Assembly: GCA_024275165.1 (NCBI GenBank)
Contig: JAJRZQ010000010.1
Location: forward strand, 1-15,369
Length of the DNA stretch: 15,369 nucleotides
Direction of reading: 5' to 3'
From: a bacterium
GTDB taxonomy: Bacteria; SAR324; XYD2-FULL-50-16
Under the pieces are notes generated by a model. The model was not told where the DNA came from. It saw nothing but the letters and a program-made list of their open reading frames with translations, and did not search any database. Below are positions 14,938 through 15,369 of this stretch, piece after piece. A program made the position numbers and the translations under genes. Within the stretch, counting starts at the first letter, position 1, and each line of letters begins with the position of its first letter.

Positions 14938-14953
14938 AACCCTTCTAGGTCCC

Positions 14954-15369
14954 ATGAACTCATCTATTTTAGCCTTAACCGGTCACAGCGGCAGCGGAAA
15001 GACCACCTTGGCAGAAAAGCTCATCCCTCTTTTTCTCCAACAGGGGTACTACCCCGGCTACATCAAGCACTCAAGTCACCAGCACTTTTTTGACCAACAG
15101 GGTAAGGACACGGCCAGGCAATTTCAAGCCGGGGCCGCCTTTACTCTCATCGGCTCGGAGCAGAGCCAGATGCTGCACGCTAAAAGCCCCTTAAGCTTAG
15201 ATCAACTCCCCTTGTGGCCTGCCTGGGATCTTCTTTTATTGGAGGGCTGGGCCAGTTTAGATCACCCCCGTATCCACTGCCTACAACAAGATGAGGCCCC
15301 CCCGCAACCCAAACCGGGGTTGCTGGCGATTCAGTGCCCCAGCGAGGCGCAAGCCCAAGCGATCAACAA
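14954..15369 (+). CDS. mobB: Molybdopterin-guanine dinucleotide biosynthesis protein B (cut by window edge)
   Basis: The first 138 residues of a MobB-type P-loop protein, which binds GTP and assists MobA in attaching GMP to molybdopterin. The N-terminus carries the Walker A motif GHSGSGKTTL (9-18), then a KHSSHQHFFDQQGKDTARQFQAGA stretch in which the family's H-x-F-x-x-D...GKD-(S/T)-x-R pattern is clear, then a Walker B-like strand LLLLEGW at about 95-101. The start ATG is supported by the motif position, with only a weak AGG upstream. The reading frame is open to the right edge. It is divergent from moaC, and both serve the same cofactor pathway. A fusion to another Mo-cofactor protein beyond the edge cannot be excluded. 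Confidence 0.9.
   Translation, partial: MNSSILALTGHSGSGKTTLAEKLIPLFLQQGYYPGYIKHSSHQHFFDQQGKDTARQFQAGAAFTLIGSEQSQMLHAKSPLSLDQLPLWPAWDLLLLEGWASLDHPRIHCLQQDEAPPQPKPGLLAIQCPSEAQAQAIN

Overview
The window looks like a chromosomal stretch from a Gram-negative bacterium. It encodes an ADP-heptose epimerase of the LPS inner-core pathway, an outer-membrane protein of the MipA/OmpV type and a sigma-54 activator, and it is very rich in two-component signalling genes. That mix fits a proteobacterium, possibly a delta-like lineage, but no gene here fixes the taxonomy. I saw no rRNA, tRNA, CRISPR array, transposase or phage gene.

Left part (1-3383, minus strand). A REC-HisKA hybrid protein runs off the left edge. 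Next comes a 583-bp non-coding gap, then an unusual 672-residue protein that has a histidine-kinase-type ATPase domain and a receiver but no histidine at all in its first 130 residues. A second non-coding gap of about 610 bp separates it from the following block.

Centre left (3993-9513, minus strand). Reading in the direction of transcription: a membrane-bound MASE3-PAS-HisKA-HATPase-REC hybrid kinase; after 79 bp containing a good sigma-70-like promoter, a GAF-AAA+-Fis sigma-54 activator without a receiver; 17 bp later a small membrane-anchored protein of unknown function; and 7 bp later hldD. The last three look like one operon, linking a sigma-54 regulator to LPS heptose supply.

Centre right (9757-14222, plus strand). 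A pentapeptide-repeat gene is cut by one in-frame TAA. It is followed by a REC-GGDEF diguanylate cyclase with an intact I-site, a REC-HisKA-HATPase kinase whose gene overlaps the cyclase gene by 23 bp, and 2 bp later a MipA/OmpV outer-membrane protein. The tight packing suggests a c-di-GMP/phosphorelay signalling operon that ends in an envelope protein.

Right end (14286-15369). moaC (minus) and a truncated mobB (plus) diverge from a 152-bp gap packed with stem-loops; both belong to molybdenum cofactor synthesis.

Points most worth a second look: the in-frame stop in the pentapeptide gene, the kinase-like protein without a phospho-acceptor histidine and its unidentified C-terminal module, and a dispersed intergenic motif (GGAArYTCTrAAAAAC), folded into a hairpin at some copies, beside several of these genes.
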